From Hypoxylon rubiginosum (Eukaryota; Ascomycota; Sordariomycetes; Xylariales; Hypoxylaceae): 64,000 nucleotides of DNA. Made by a program: the position numbers and the translations under genes. The stretch covers positions 2,976,001 to 3,040,000 of the forward strand of contig CADCXA010000025.1 in NCBI GenBank assembly GCA_902806565.1. The letters are read 5' to 3'. Numbering within the stretch: the stretch's first letter is position 1; the number at the start of each line of letters is the position of its first letter. Positions 11,960 through 23,516 of the stretch are shown piece by piece. Under the pieces are notes generated by a model. The model ran no database searches, was not told where the DNA came from, and was given only the letters and a program-made list of their open reading frames with translations.

Positions 11960-12856
11960 AAAAGTGCGACTACAGGGACTCTTGCCCGTTGGACGAGCAC
12001 TGCCACCAAAACGGCAACCGTCACACCCGACACCTGTGAAGGGCCCGAAACACATGTGAAGAACCCTTAGATGAGCACAATCGGAGTATAGTCGCGCTGA
12101 TATTCCTTTCGTTGCATTTCTCGGCGAGGAGGAATTTTCATAGTTCCCCCAATTCTTTATTTTCTCTTCTTCTACGGCCCTAGAGGCATTTCAATAAGGC
12201 ATTTCTCCCCCCTCTTGACGCAAAAAAAAAAGGAGGGAAGATCGATATCCACACATAGGAATGGTTGGAGTTCGGATAGGTAGCATAGGATTGATTTCGA
12301 GACACTACCTTTGATGTCTACGAGACGGTCACAGTTGTCATGGGGGAAAAAAGTGACGGTCGAATTCAACGATAGGGAAACCTCGTTCGTAGACATCAAT
12401 AAAATGCATTAGTTATATGAATTGCTTTGTCTCTGAAAATTGTGAATTTCATCTTTGAATATATGTACCTAAGGTTCCAAGAGTGACTGTATATTTCCAT
12501 ACTGTCGGGCTGTCCAGACTGTCGCATTTCCTTGCCTCTAGCCACTGTGGGGAAATGACGCTAAGAAGAATTCGGTAGGCAGGGTTAGGATACGTCATTA
12601 GTGTCATGAGCTTCTTTCAAAAGGGAAAATCCAACAACTTCTTTTGAAATACATACAAACTTCTATGCTTGCAAACGAACACTCTAGGCGGAAGCGATTC
12701 GTCTACACTCGTTCCGTTCCTTGGTAGTTGACCCCCAATACAGGGCTCTGTTTCCTTTTTTCTTCTTCAATCCTCCCTAGATTAAACCACGACGAACTTT
12801 CAAGCCGGCAGAGACTTTCGCGATAACTCTTCGTCTCTCCCGTCGCTGCTACTATC
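11960..12856. other. Intergenic region after the GH55 gene
   Basis: The first 110 bp read in frame as a Thr-rich continuation of the glucanase. Arms at 12311-12326 and 12384-12399 form an imperfect inverted repeat around GATGTCTACGA that could fold in a 3' UTR. The last part is probably the promoter of the next gene. Confidence 0.4.
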
Positions 12857-14027
12857 ATGAACGACGACAATTCCACCTACTCGCTACGATCGCGGCAACA
12901 AACCACCATGGGCGGCGGTAACGACGAAACGTCCAACGGCTCGACAAGGCCATTCGCCACCTCTTATTCCTCTCCCTCTTCCTCCACGACGTCGACGCCG
13001 ATGTCGACTCGACGCACCTCCCCCTTCCTCCCGACCCCCCTCGAGACCCTCGCGCTGGCCGCGTACCCGGCGCTCCTAGCCTTCGGCACGCTCTTCTCGG
13101 CCCTGAGCCCGCAGACCCGCGGCGCGCCCTACGACGCCGCCGCGCAGTCGCACCACCCGGACTTCGCGCCCAGCTACTTCGCCCGCAAGGACAACGCGGT
13201 CAACGTGCTGTTCGTCAAGCGCGGGTGGGCGTGGGTCACCGTGGCGTTTGCGGTCTTCGTCGCTACGCATCCTTCTTTTCGCCGCGTCAATTCTTCTATC
13301 CGTAACAATAGTAGCGGTAGTAGTATCCGAAAAATACGAACGGCGATAACCCGCTGGGCCCTAGTAACCGCCTGGTGGGCCCTCGTCACGCAGTGGTGCC
13401 TCGGCCCGCCGCTCATCGACCGCGGGTTCCGGTTCACGGGGGGTAGGTGCGAGGTAGCGGCCGAGGCCGTGGCCGAGGGCACCGCGGACGAGGCGGACGT
13501 GTTCACGGCGGCGGCGTGCCGGGCCGTCGGGGGAAGGTGGAGCGGGGGCCACGATATCAGCGGGCACGTGTTCCTGCTCGTGCTCGGGAGCTTCTTTTTG
13601 CTGCAGGAGGTCGGCTGGGTTGCCGCGCGCCGCGGCGGCGGGGGGTTCTTCGGGGGCGCTCGCGAGGAGCGGTGCGTGGTCATGTCGGATGGTGCTGTCA
13701 AGGGGGCCGGCGTGGAGGCCGGCGCGGCTGATGACGAGAGGGGGGAGAGGGAGTTGGGGATCGGGAGCAAGTTCGCGCTGGCGGTCGTGGCGCTGTGCTG
13801 GTGGATGCTGCTCATGACGGCCATCTACTTTCATACCTGGTTCGAGAAGGTCGGTATATTTCATCATCCTCTCCCTCTCTCCTGTTAGCTAAATTGCATA
13901 TACGCTGACTCTTTACTAAAAACAGTTCACGGGTCTGCTAGTAGCTGCTATGGCCATCTATCCCGTATACATTCTTCCGCGATGGATACCGGCACTGAGG
14001 ACATTTATCGGCCTACCTGGAATATAG
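12857..14027 (+). CDS. FIT-family (fat storage-inducing transmembrane) protein, Scs3/Yft2-like
   Basis: Exon 1 is 12857-13849 and exon 2 is 13926-14027, split by a 76-nt intron with donor GTCGGT and acceptor AACAG, giving 364 residues. FIT proteins are multi-pass ER membrane proteins that act in lipid droplet formation, reported as acyl-CoA diphosphatases. Two family marks with their conserved His are visible: GGHDISGHVFLL at about residue 230 and YFHTWFEK at about 325, the latter running into FTGLLVA across the splice site. The first 55 residues are Ser/Thr-rich and cytosolic-like. Hydrophobic segments include those around LAAYPALLAFGTLF, WVTVAFAVFVA, VFLLVLGSFFLLQ and FALAVVALCWWMLLMTAIY. 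A loop rich in Gly, Ala and Glu at about 260-300 is unusually GC-rich and poorly conserved in appearance. Confidence 0.88.
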
Positions 14028-14547
14028 AAACGGGTGAGACGAGACGAGCACTTACTGCCTGCCCATCTTAAAGAGCGTTTTCGGTAGATATTGGGAAAGT
14101 TGGTTGCATAGCGCTATGACGAATGACGACGACGGGAAAAGGAAAGAGAGATAGAGAGATAGAGAGTATCTATTGTTAATTAATGATAATATATTACCAC
14201 CCAGCACGTGTATCTGGCCCTTGAATCGAATTTGGGAGAGTGGTGCTACACATATGTATCTCGAATATAGTTTAGAGAATGAGCCCAGATCTGTTCATAT
14301 CATGCTATGATAAATAAAACAGACTGTGTCTTATCATTAGGAGTCGTCAAGATAAGAGAAAAAAAGGGGGTTCATCTTATTATATTCTTAAATACGGGTG
14401 TAGTAAGGGGCAGGCAAGTAAACATTGTCTAGGGTGGTTCACCATAATAATATGCGAACAAGCCGAGCCTCAAGCATTACAAATTCAGCTCCAGTATATT
14501 CGGGTATCTATCTCATGTACAGACAAGGCCTCTTGATCTCCCTTCGT
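14028..14547. other. Intergenic region between convergent genes
   Basis: The stretch separates two converging genes and holds a short GATAGAGA repeat near 14147-14167. It is probably made of 3' untranslated sequence. I see nothing else in it. Confidence 0.4.
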
Positions 14548-17500
14548 TTACTTGGAAGTCCACTTGGATAACGGATTAGCGTCGCCTTTTAGCTTGAAGT
14601 AGGACAGGACTTTTTGGTGCCTCTTGGGCTTGCTGAGTTTGTCCCGTATTGCATCTTTATCCAGATCATCCGCTTTAGCATCGTCGTCTTCGCTGCCGTC
14701 TTCGCTGCCGTCTTCGCTGCCGTCGTCAGTGTCGTCGTCAGTGTCGTTAATACCATTACTCGACTCGCTCCGTTCGTCATCCTCGTCCCTTGACCTCCCT
14801 GCGCTCCCTTCGGCCTCCTCAGATCGTCTAAACGATGCCCGTTGTTCAGGGTACGGGGTAAAGGTTAGGTCGCCAGATAGCCCGTAGGCGGCTTTTTGCT
14901 GCTCTTCTCGCTTCTCCCATCCTTCGAAATCATCGAGTATACTAAACGGGATCGTCAAATGCAGTCCTCCGTCATACATCGTCTCGTTCACTGCCACGAA
15001 ATCAAACATTTTACCTACATCTACCAACTCGTTCACCTTGGCATTATCCAGCTCCAACACCTGCCAGACGGTTCTGCCAAGTTCGAACATAGCCGCTGTA
15101 GATCTTGCTAGGCCATACCAAGGTGAACGGTCGGTGAGCCTGTTATCCCTCATCTCGTACCAGGGACCACGTTGATTCTTATCCGATCTTTGGGCGTATA
15201 AAGCATCCTCGAGTTCCAAAAGCCTCTCCACAGGTACGTGGAATATATGGCATAGATTATACGCCATATATCTAGCTTTTAGCAGCAAAGAAATGGTATC
15301 TCTCAACCCCGCCCAGTCTCTCTGTTTTACGAAGAGCTGAAGTTCTGTGAGACTAATCTGTTTAGCACCTTCGGAAATCTGTACAAGCATGCGCACAACT
15401 TCCCTGGCCCCAACAAAAGGTACGCGGTATTCCGTGTTAAGATAAGAAACAAATTCTGCCAGTTTCCTTTCGGGCCCCTGGGTTTCGGTCAGACTGTCGA
15501 CCTCTGCGTCGAAGTTCACTTGTCCGGCCTCGGCTTGAAACGACCCGGCGTAGTCGATCAACTCGACCGAGCCAACTGCCGCGTCTGATTCACGCGATAT
15601 GCTATTAGAGGCTGAAGAAGCATCCCGAGACTGATAAACAGGTATTACGTTGGTGTTAAACCCGTTCTCCAGATATTGGGCATAGAGAGCCCTAGCATAT
15701 TCGGCGTCTAGTGACCCGTCCTCGCCGTGCAAGATTCGGTACGTGACCATACCAGCTATTGTCCCCAGATTTTTGGCAATCGTAGCTGCGGTGCGGCCTT
15801 TTAAATCCGTCATCTTAACATCTGCTCCGTGTTGGAGGAGGACCCGTATGATGTTGTGGCGAGACAGGGACGAAGCTAAGTGTAGGGGTGTTTCTCCGAA
15901 TTTATCCAGGTAATTGACAGGAGCACCCGCTTCGAGCAATAAAATGGCCACGTCCAGCGAGCCCCGAAGTATGGCGCAGTGCAAGGGCGTACCGAAAGAG
16001 TTGTCTCTGAGGTAGAGCGATGGTTTCTTTTCTAGTAGACACCGGACAATATCAAGCTCGCCACGGAGGCATGCCCCATGTAAAGTGGTCAGTCCGTATT
16101 TATCGGGTTTATTGACGTCTGCACCATTAGAAAGGAGCAAGTTAACATTGGCAGGCGAATAGCAATAGTGAAGGGCCGTTCTTCCAAATTTGTCCTCGCT
16201 GTGCATTTGACCCGGCCACTTCTCAACAATCCATGAAGATGTTCGTGTAGATGGTCCAGTTACCGCTAAATGAAGGGGCGTGCGCAATGCACTATCCAAC
16301 GGGTGCTTTTCATGAAAATTCATATCGTCGCCAAAGTCGCTGATCATCTTGATGATTCGTACTGCTTCAGGAACATCCCGTCGGGCTCCGAGTTGCGCTG
16401 CCCAGTGGATTGGCCGATTGAAATTGGCCAGGCTTCGAGGATCTTGAAAAATTATACTAGCTAGATTGTTGTCGGCTTCGAGAAGGGCGAAAACGACATC
16501 CGCATCATGGAAGTCTATCGCCTGCATAAGAGCTGTCCTCCCGTTCGGAGCTGGGGCCGAAAGAGGCTGAGCTTTCTTTAGAATAGAAATCGTCTTTTTC
16601 AGGGAGTCGCCACGGTTATTTCCATGCATTGCAATACGCTCTAGAGACGACGAGTAGCTCAACGCACACGCAAAAGGCACCTCGTTCTTCTCATAGTCCG
16701 CACCTGGTGTAACGCCAAGGAGTTCCGATAGAATTTCGTGACAGTGATATTGAACAGCCACATGAATGGGGGTCCATTTCGAGCGTTGGTCTTCTTCGGG
16801 AAATTGATCTGGTGCAAATGCTCTTGAATAAGGATCTGCACCAAGTGATAGTAGATTCCGAACTGTCTTTATGCTGCCAACAGATATTGCAAACACTAGG
16901 GGGCTTCCGAATAATCGTAATGGCCACTGGGCGTGGGCCGTATGTACTGTTTTAGTTGGCCCATCCAGCGGTAACAGCGGTTTCTTTATTTGCAAAAGTT
17001 CCAAGAACTCCTTTTCTCGCGGATGGTCCTCGAAGGCGAATAGGAAATGTAACAGCATGATACGTCCGTCCGTTTCTCTCTCCAACCAGCTGAAAAGAGT
17101 CTCGGGGTCTATTTTACGGGATGCGTCCACAACATCACTTTGCTGGAGTAGGTTGACTACCCTGCTAGTATAGCTCTTAGCGGTAATGTAGGACTCAGGG
17201 GGCCCATCTGGTGCCAGAAGAGGTGCGAAGATTTTCGCAACTGGATGGTTTAACTTTTCGGCCGCCGATGCCAACTGGTAAGCTGAGCTAGGGTTAGGGG
17301 AGTCCCCGAAACCAACGTGTTGACACAGCGCGAGTTGCCATGCGACATCACCGTTACGATTATGCGAGCTGCTGTGCGTTCGTAGCAGCCCCTGGTATAT
17401 CTGTACTTCGTGTTCCCATGGTATTTCTCTACTGTTTTCGGAGCGGCACATCTAGTAATACATTAGCACCTTGAGTCATGTCATGCTGGTGAAGTATACT

Positions 17501-18759
17501 GGCGCGGTACCTCGTAGGACCATTCTGAACTGCCAAAATGGAGGGCTAGCTCAGCTTCTAACCCTTGGACCCCGGCGGAGCTGGCGAATTGTTAGATATA
17601 CTAGGTATAAAAGCTCAATACCTAGGTAGGTAGGTAATTACTCACTTCCATTGTGACATGAATGGGAGCTTCGCAAGATTAGAGATGCGTTTCGCTGGAT
17701 TTGTTTGGATGGTCATGTTGAAAACCGAATGAATAAGCCTGCCGCGTAGATTTGACTTGGAAAAGGGGAGCGATTTCTTCGCCAACTCAAGAAATCTGTC
17801 TGAAATTGTCAAGACTGGCTCATTACCATCCTCAATAGCAGATGGTTCTATCTCTGCGATACGCTTGACATATTCCTCACCATCCAAGAAGGTCTCCCAC
17901 GCCAAGAGCCCGAAAGCCCATACATCGCATTTAAAAAGCGCAGCTCGATCAATGGGACACGATTTCTGGTTGTGAACCTCGGGGGCATTGTATCTAGGAA
18001 CGCTTTTGTAAGTGATGACTCTTTGGAGCGGAAAGCCGGTACTAACATGAATGTGCCTCCGTATCTAATGTAGGCTTGCTCTGAATCTTCTTTCCCAGTA
18101 GTAATCAAGGAATGGCCAAAGTCGGCGATCTTCGCTATAGACTTGGTTGGTCGGTCCCACGAATGAAATACCAGCACATTATCGAGCTTTATGTCTCCAT
18201 GAATGATACCACAAAGATGAAGTGTACTCGTCGCAGCAGCAACATCGCCTAGTAGGATCTCCTTGTGTACCATTGATATTTCGGATTTGAAATGTCGCAA
18301 GTATTCTCGCAGCGTGCCATATGGAGCATATTGTACTAGTAGGTAAGGCACAATCTGAGTAGCCTTCGTGTTCCAACCGTAGCCAAATACAGCGAGGATG
18401 TTGGGATGGCTCCGAAGGGGTGCATGGCGCATGATACGCAATTCAAGGATGACAGACTGGAGGCGACGTCTAAATGTGCCATCATCCGGCGCCACATTAG
18501 TTTTCAGGTGTTTCATAGCGAGAACCTGATTTCGCACGACGCAGCGCTCGACGATGAAAGTCTCTCCTTGGCCGACTACATCTTGACGCTCGATTTCTCC
18601 ATACTGGAAGCGCGGTAAAGACAGCGCTTTCACAGTATTCAAGACATCGTCAAGGCCATGGACTTGACCTGATAAACTAGGATCAGAGAAAGCTGCAGAG
18701 CTTAGACTTGATATAGAAGTCCTCGATAAGAAGGTGTTCCAGCTTAGGTTTGGAGCCAC
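14548..18759 (-). CDS. Protein kinase fused to ankyrin repeats (about 1,345 residues)
   Basis: Four exons join in phase: 18759-18047, 17993-17646, 17580-17511 and 17451-14548, with introns of 53, 65 and 59 nt. The N-terminal kinase (about 50-340) has a glycine loop VGQGETF, a beta-3 Lys in LAMKHLK, the catalytic loop HGDIKLDNV (HGD replaces HRD), DFG, and YNAPEV after splicing. All catalytic residues are present, so it should be an active non-RD-type kinase. Ankyrin repeats lie at about 570-640 and more regularly at 765-940, with RTPLHLAV, RTALHY, TTLHGACLRGELDIV and ETPLHLAS. The tail is acidic, with GSED repeats, then Lys-rich. It is head to head with the HeLo-pseudokinase gene. The true start is unresolved: 18759 is a GTG codon, and the frame upstream is closed before any ATG. 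A small 5' exon, perhaps starting near 18868, is likely. Confidence 0.85.
14687..14723. repeat. 12-bp tandem repeat coding an acidic tail
   Basis: About three copies of a unit like GTCTTCGCTGCC lie within the kinase-ankyrin gene. On the coding strand they give repeated Gly-Ser-Glu-Asp. Copy number could vary between strains. Confidence 0.7.
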
Positions 18760-19129
18760 AGCCTCGTCCTTTTCATAACAGTCAGCGTCTCAAACGTGAG
18801 AGTGAGCGTGTCGAACGCGGGTAGAAGCTTCTCAGTACACTTATCTGCCTATTTCTCAACTCCATCATTGGACTTCATTGTGTAGCAATGACTTATTAAG
18901 CGATGCTTGAGGTTGACGGTGTAACGTAATTACTCTTCAGCTTTCATTTGAGGACAGAGCATTATCACCGCGTGTGGCGAGCCGTATTTGGGGGCCGCAT
19001 TGGGCTGCCTCATAAACGAACCAATGATATCTGCAGTTCTCTAGTCAGCGCTAAGTGCTGCGGCCTCCAGTTGCTAGCAAGTCCATGATCCATCCTCATC
19101 GCATCGTCGTTGAATTACCTTCGTTTTTG
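18760..19129. promoter_or_regulatory. Bidirectional promoter of the kinase-ankyrin and HeLo-pseudokinase genes
   Basis: Only about 370 bp separate the two divergent coding regions, and part of that may be the missing first exon of the kinase gene. The two genes could therefore share control. This is inferred from the layout; no defined operator was recognised. Confidence 0.5.
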
Positions 19130-21029
19130 ATGGATCCTCTTAGTGTCGCAGGTTTGGCATTGACTGCTGCCGACCAGCTCTGGAAAATCAGTGAGAGGAC
19201 GGCAGAGCTCGTCTCCAATTTCCGTGACTTCGATCATGTCAGTTTCCTGATTTGACCGCAATAGGAGTGTGGTCAATCCCCCTCGGTTTCCATACATACC
19301 TCCTACCTAAAGTAATTGGCACTTCTCGTCCTCTCCATTAACAATCCCTCTGTGTAGGACACCAAGGTCTTAGAGACCAAGATCAAAGACGACAATGCCA
19401 GGACTAAAGCTCTTCGGCAGCTCTTGTTCGAGCCGTCTACTGTGAGTGCTTCGTGTGCAACTTGGCCGTTACAGGCTCTCACTATATGTCCAGATCTACC
19501 AAAGCCAAACACTGTTCGAGCAGTTTGACCCAGAAGTGCAGAACCACATTCAAATATTTTTTGAGCAAGCCATTGGCATCATCCAGCAAGCACACCAGCT
19601 TCTCAGCCGGCTGCAAGCATTGCCAGACGAAACAAACCTAGTAGACAAATTTTCTAGACTATCCACGCCGTCAAGTAGTATTTTCATTACGTGGCCGAAT
19701 GGCTCCAACTCAAGCTTATCCCAAACCCAGGACGTGTCTAAGAAACCCTCGCGCACGTTCCAACGTCTGCGATGGTCGCTGTTAGATAAGAAGCGCGTGG
19801 AGGCAATTGTGCTCGAGTTCAGCGAGGTGAACAAGCGCATCTATGACAACATCAAGCTGTGGTGTTTAGGTACGTCTATTGGTGTTGATCTGCAGCACCT
19901 AAGGCATCTAGAAGAGAATACGACTTCGCGCACTCTGGGCTTTGACGTCGATGCTAGGTTACAGCTGGCTGCTAGCGCAGGGCAATCGATGCCAGGTACG
20001 CTCGAAGTCCAGCAAATTGAAGACGCCCGTCGTGCGTTATACTCGGTCGTTCCGGTGGAAGGAAAATTCGGCATCATGCAATGGGATTCCAAACCAATAT
20101 TGGTGGAATACCGGTCGTATGCCCCAGAATCCCCGGTGCCAGTGGAGATGGATTCACGGACGCATGATCTCGTCGACAAGCTAGCCAAACTCCTACGACA
20201 GCCGAAGGAGACTGTATTCCGGACACCGTCGTGCTGGGGCTGGGCCCGGCAGATGCAGTATAATCGAGTAGCGTTCATGTTTTCGATACCCGAAGGGTGT
20301 GCGCCTCAACCTAAAAGTCTCTATCATATTTTTGGGTCAGGTTCTCAGCCGCCATCTCTCGGACAGAGATTCACGTTGGCGCTGCAACTCGCGCGATGCA
20401 TATCGCATCTACAGCTAGTGAAATGGGTGCATAAGAGCTTCCGGAGCGAAAACGTCTTATTTTTCCCACAAGCAGAGAGCAGCTCAGGCTCTACGTGTAC
20501 TGCGGAGGAGTATACAGACTTTTCCGAGCCGTGGGTTCTCGGCTATGAGTTCAGTCGGCCAGAAGCCTACTTCTCCCAGGGCCAGTCGGACAGATCTCCT
20601 CTGCGTGATGTATACCGGCATCCAGATAGACAGGGGCGGCCAACGCAGCCGTTTAACAAGGTGCATGACATCTACGCGCTAGGCGTAGTCCTGCTCGAGA
20701 TCGGTAAGCTTCTCGTGATGAGAAATTCTCGTATTACCTACCTTGTTCGTGTAACTGAATTTCAGCCAGGCCTCTGGCAGCAGGCGACCAGCCTCGAGAA
20801 ATCCGGATTTGCCAACGTACGAGATCCGCAGGCTATCAAGAAACAGCTCCTACGACACGTCGAAAAGCGTCTCGCGTCTAAGATGGGAGAGAAATACCAG
20901 CAAGTGGTGCTCACGTGTCTTAAGAATGGGTTCGACGTGAAGGATGACTCAAAAGAGGACTTGAAGTTGCAGCAGGCATTCCGGACCAAGGTTATCAACG
21001 TGCTGGAAAACGCAGCCAAGTACATCTGA
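19130..21029 (+). CDS. HeLo-domain protein with C-terminal pseudokinase
   Basis: Four exons are inferred: 19130-19237, 19358-19441, 19494-20703 and 20770-21029, giving about 553 residues. The start MDPLSVAGLALTAADQ and the helical region to about residue 210 fit the HeLo (prion-inhibition and propagation) domain, known from HET-S as a membrane-targeting cell-death domain. Residues of about 230-545 look like a kinase fold that has lost its catalytic residues. The loop reads HKSFRSENV where HRDLKxxN is expected, and LGYEFSR stands where DFG is expected. The C-lobe feature DIYALGVVLLEIG remains. An upstream in-frame ATG at 19055 is less likely because family members begin at the M[DE]P motif. 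The last intron (66 nt) has no stop, so its retention would keep the frame. HeLo plus pseudokinase resembles the layout of animal MLKL; function is inferred only. Confidence 0.82.
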
Positions 21030-22021
21030 GCTAAGCTGTCGCTGCCGGGCTGCTAAGCTTCGATAAGCTTTATCCCCAACTCCCCACCCAAGCAGCTAAG
21101 CCACCTAACGGAATAGCTGCATAGGTACATCTTTAGGTATGTCGATCCCGCTATTGTGGAATAAGAGGACTACCCCGTACTGCCCGTACTATCTTAGTAC
21201 CTAACGGGGAAGCGCGGAAGGGAGATTGTGGCGGAAATGGGGACTTACAACAACACCTAAAATTCAAAGTCCTAAATAAAGACAGCTCAAATAGTTAACC
21301 TCTTTCTTTTCACTTCTATTTTACTCATCACCAAGTAACCTGATATGTTATAAGCTATAGACGACACAACACGAATATCTCGTACAAATCAATCCAATCA
21401 ACCCCTGAATCCCTCCGTAGTGAATATGCCGCATAATATCCAATGAGACGGATCTATCGAGAAAATGGCAATTTGTCACGAGAAATACAGGTGTCACGCC
21501 CGCGAGGAATTTTTTTTCGAGCGCAATGTTGCGGTCAATTTCCTAAAGTCTTATGCACAGAGCCTGTTGCGTAGCATTCCGCGTACATAATCTGTTACTC
21601 ACCCTTGACGATAGGCCATTCAGCCCTGTTCAACGTCCCGGTCCTGGGGGTCTATGTAAGCACTAATGACATCAGAACCATGCCTCGACGTGCCGCCTGC
21701 ATCTCCAGCTGCTTCGCCCGTGGCAGTTCTGGGCAGTCTAGCAGGGAGGCGTGGGTAGAGGTAGCATTCACATAAGCTGCACGCTCCGTCTACTATGGCA
21801 AGTGCCCAGGGCATCGAGATGAGTAAACTCGTCCGAATCCCGATGGATCAACCAAAACACTAGTCTTCCCGTCTGCTAGGAGTGAGTGAGGACTTTACTA
21901 GATTTCTCGAATCCTTTCTCCTCGTCACCGTGTTCCTTCTAGAGTCATTCCTTTTCTATGGAACCGGCGTCTTCAATAGAGGTGGCTGGCCGGGAATCAT
22001 AGGCTATCTGTCTGCCTTGAT
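21030..22021. other. Intergenic region
   Basis: No supported gene. It holds scattered GGTA/TACC motifs and a T-run near 21510-21516. It probably carries the 3' end of the HeLo gene and the promoter of the membrane protein that follows. Confidence 0.4.
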
Positions 22022-23516
22022 ATGTCGTCCTACCTCTCGTCACTTCTTATCGAGCGAGCGTCGCCATCAGGAACCTTCAACGGGACGCCACCAGACCGGC
22101 TGCCGGCCGAAAATGGCGTACACATATGGCGCGCAGCCGTCGCCACGCCGTTCTTCACATTTATTTTCGTGGCTTTAAGGTTCTATACACGAACCTATCT
22201 GCTCAAAGTGAAGAAGTACACTCTTGATGATTGTATGCTCACTTTGCACCACATCGTCAACGCGGTAGTGCTGACTCGCGATAGATATCGTGGCATTGAG
22301 TATGCTGGTTTGCATAGCACACGCCGTACTCATGGCTATCGCGACATACAACGGCATGGGGCTACATATATGGCAATACGACTCGGAGCTCAACTCTCGC
22401 TACTACCTTTGGATCGGGATCACGTCCGAGTTTTATGTGCTTGGCCTGATGGGCTTTAAGTGCGCGCTATGCATTTTATACCTTCAACTCTTTGGCGTAT
22501 ACGCTAGGTTTAGGTGGACATGCTACAGCACCATGTTCTTCTGCGTGGGCTACCTGTTCTGCAATATGATGACAGAATTCTTCGGCTGCCATCCGATCAA
22601 GAAAAAGTGGCATCCGGAACTAGAGGGCAAATGCATAAACAGCATCGCAGCGGCCACCTTCTATGGCGCTTGTAGCATGGCTTCCGATCTGATCATCGCC
22701 ATCATGCCTCTCACGATGATATGGAAGCTACAGATAGCAACGAGACGGCAGAAGGCTGGGTTAAGTCTCGTCCTAAGCTGCGGCTTTATGTGAGTATGGT
22801 ACATACTCTATTTCGTGACCAGCTGCTGACTTACAATCCATAACAGCGCCTGGGCAGTTGCTGTCACTCGCTGGGGCATCGCTACATTTGATTGTATGTA
22901 TTTACATCTTAGAGTAACCCATTTTCTTTTTCTATCAGACCAGACTGCAGGTTATCACCCCTTAAGCCAAGCCAAAAATAACAAGATACCAACTAACTCT
23001 AATGGCTTACACTACCCCTTGGAAGCTATTCGCAAATAAAATCAACTAACTCTAGATGCCATAGTGGTCGGGACTAGCGACAGACCTTGGTGGGCTGGCG
23101 TAAGCTTCATGTTATCGATCCTCGAAATCAACACCGGCCTCATATGCGCCTGCGTGGCGACGCTGGGACCCCTCTGGAAACTGGCGTATGCGCGAGTCAA
23201 AATCTGGGCGGGGTGGGCTGATCATCACACGAAGGCATCGACTTGGCCATCCTTCGTACGCAAACCCGATTTTAGCGAGTTTTCCGGCGAGACCAGGAGG
23301 CCGAGCGAGCCCTGGGCGTATCCAAACGGTGGTGCTGATGGCCACAATTTCTCGGCTGGCCGAGCAAATGGCTCATCGAGCTTACAGGACACTACATTGA
23401 ACAGTACCAGGAGCCGAGATGACGAGTACGGTCTGCTAGATGTGTCGGATTGGCGGAATCACGCCATCGGCGAGAGTAGGTTACAGGGGAGCACTACAAC
23501 TATAGAAGATGTATAA
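22022..23516 (+). CDS. Rhodopsin-domain integral membrane protein (fungal SAT4/Pth11-like group)
   Basis: Four exons are inferred: 22022-22232, 22285-22789, 22847-22893 and 23056-23516, giving about 407 residues. Introns of 52, 57 and 162 nt have GT-AG ends and keep phase. The pattern is a seven-helix fungal rhodopsin domain. The first helix ends with FVALRFYTRTYLLK, then KYTLDDYIVALSML is recovered by splicing. FFGCHPIKKKW and GKCIN fall in the expected Cys-bearing loop, DLIIAIMPLTMIWKLQ is the fifth helix, and RWGIATFDYAIV follows. The last helix is followed by a soluble tail of about 120 residues, rich in Ser, Asn and Gly. These proteins are plasma-membrane proteins of mostly unknown ligand; some Pth11-like members sense host surfaces. 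No CFEM domain is present. Confidence 0.85.

Noticed and set aside
13174..13824. Open frame of 216 codons opposite the FIT gene
   Set aside because: It lies fully inside the FIT exon on the other strand and has Ser/Pro/Ala-rich low-complexity composition with no domain.
17642..17905. Separate small gene beginning at the MAWETFLDG segment
   Set aside because: It is the kinase C-lobe exon of the larger kinase-ankyrin gene, and introns on both sides join it in phase.
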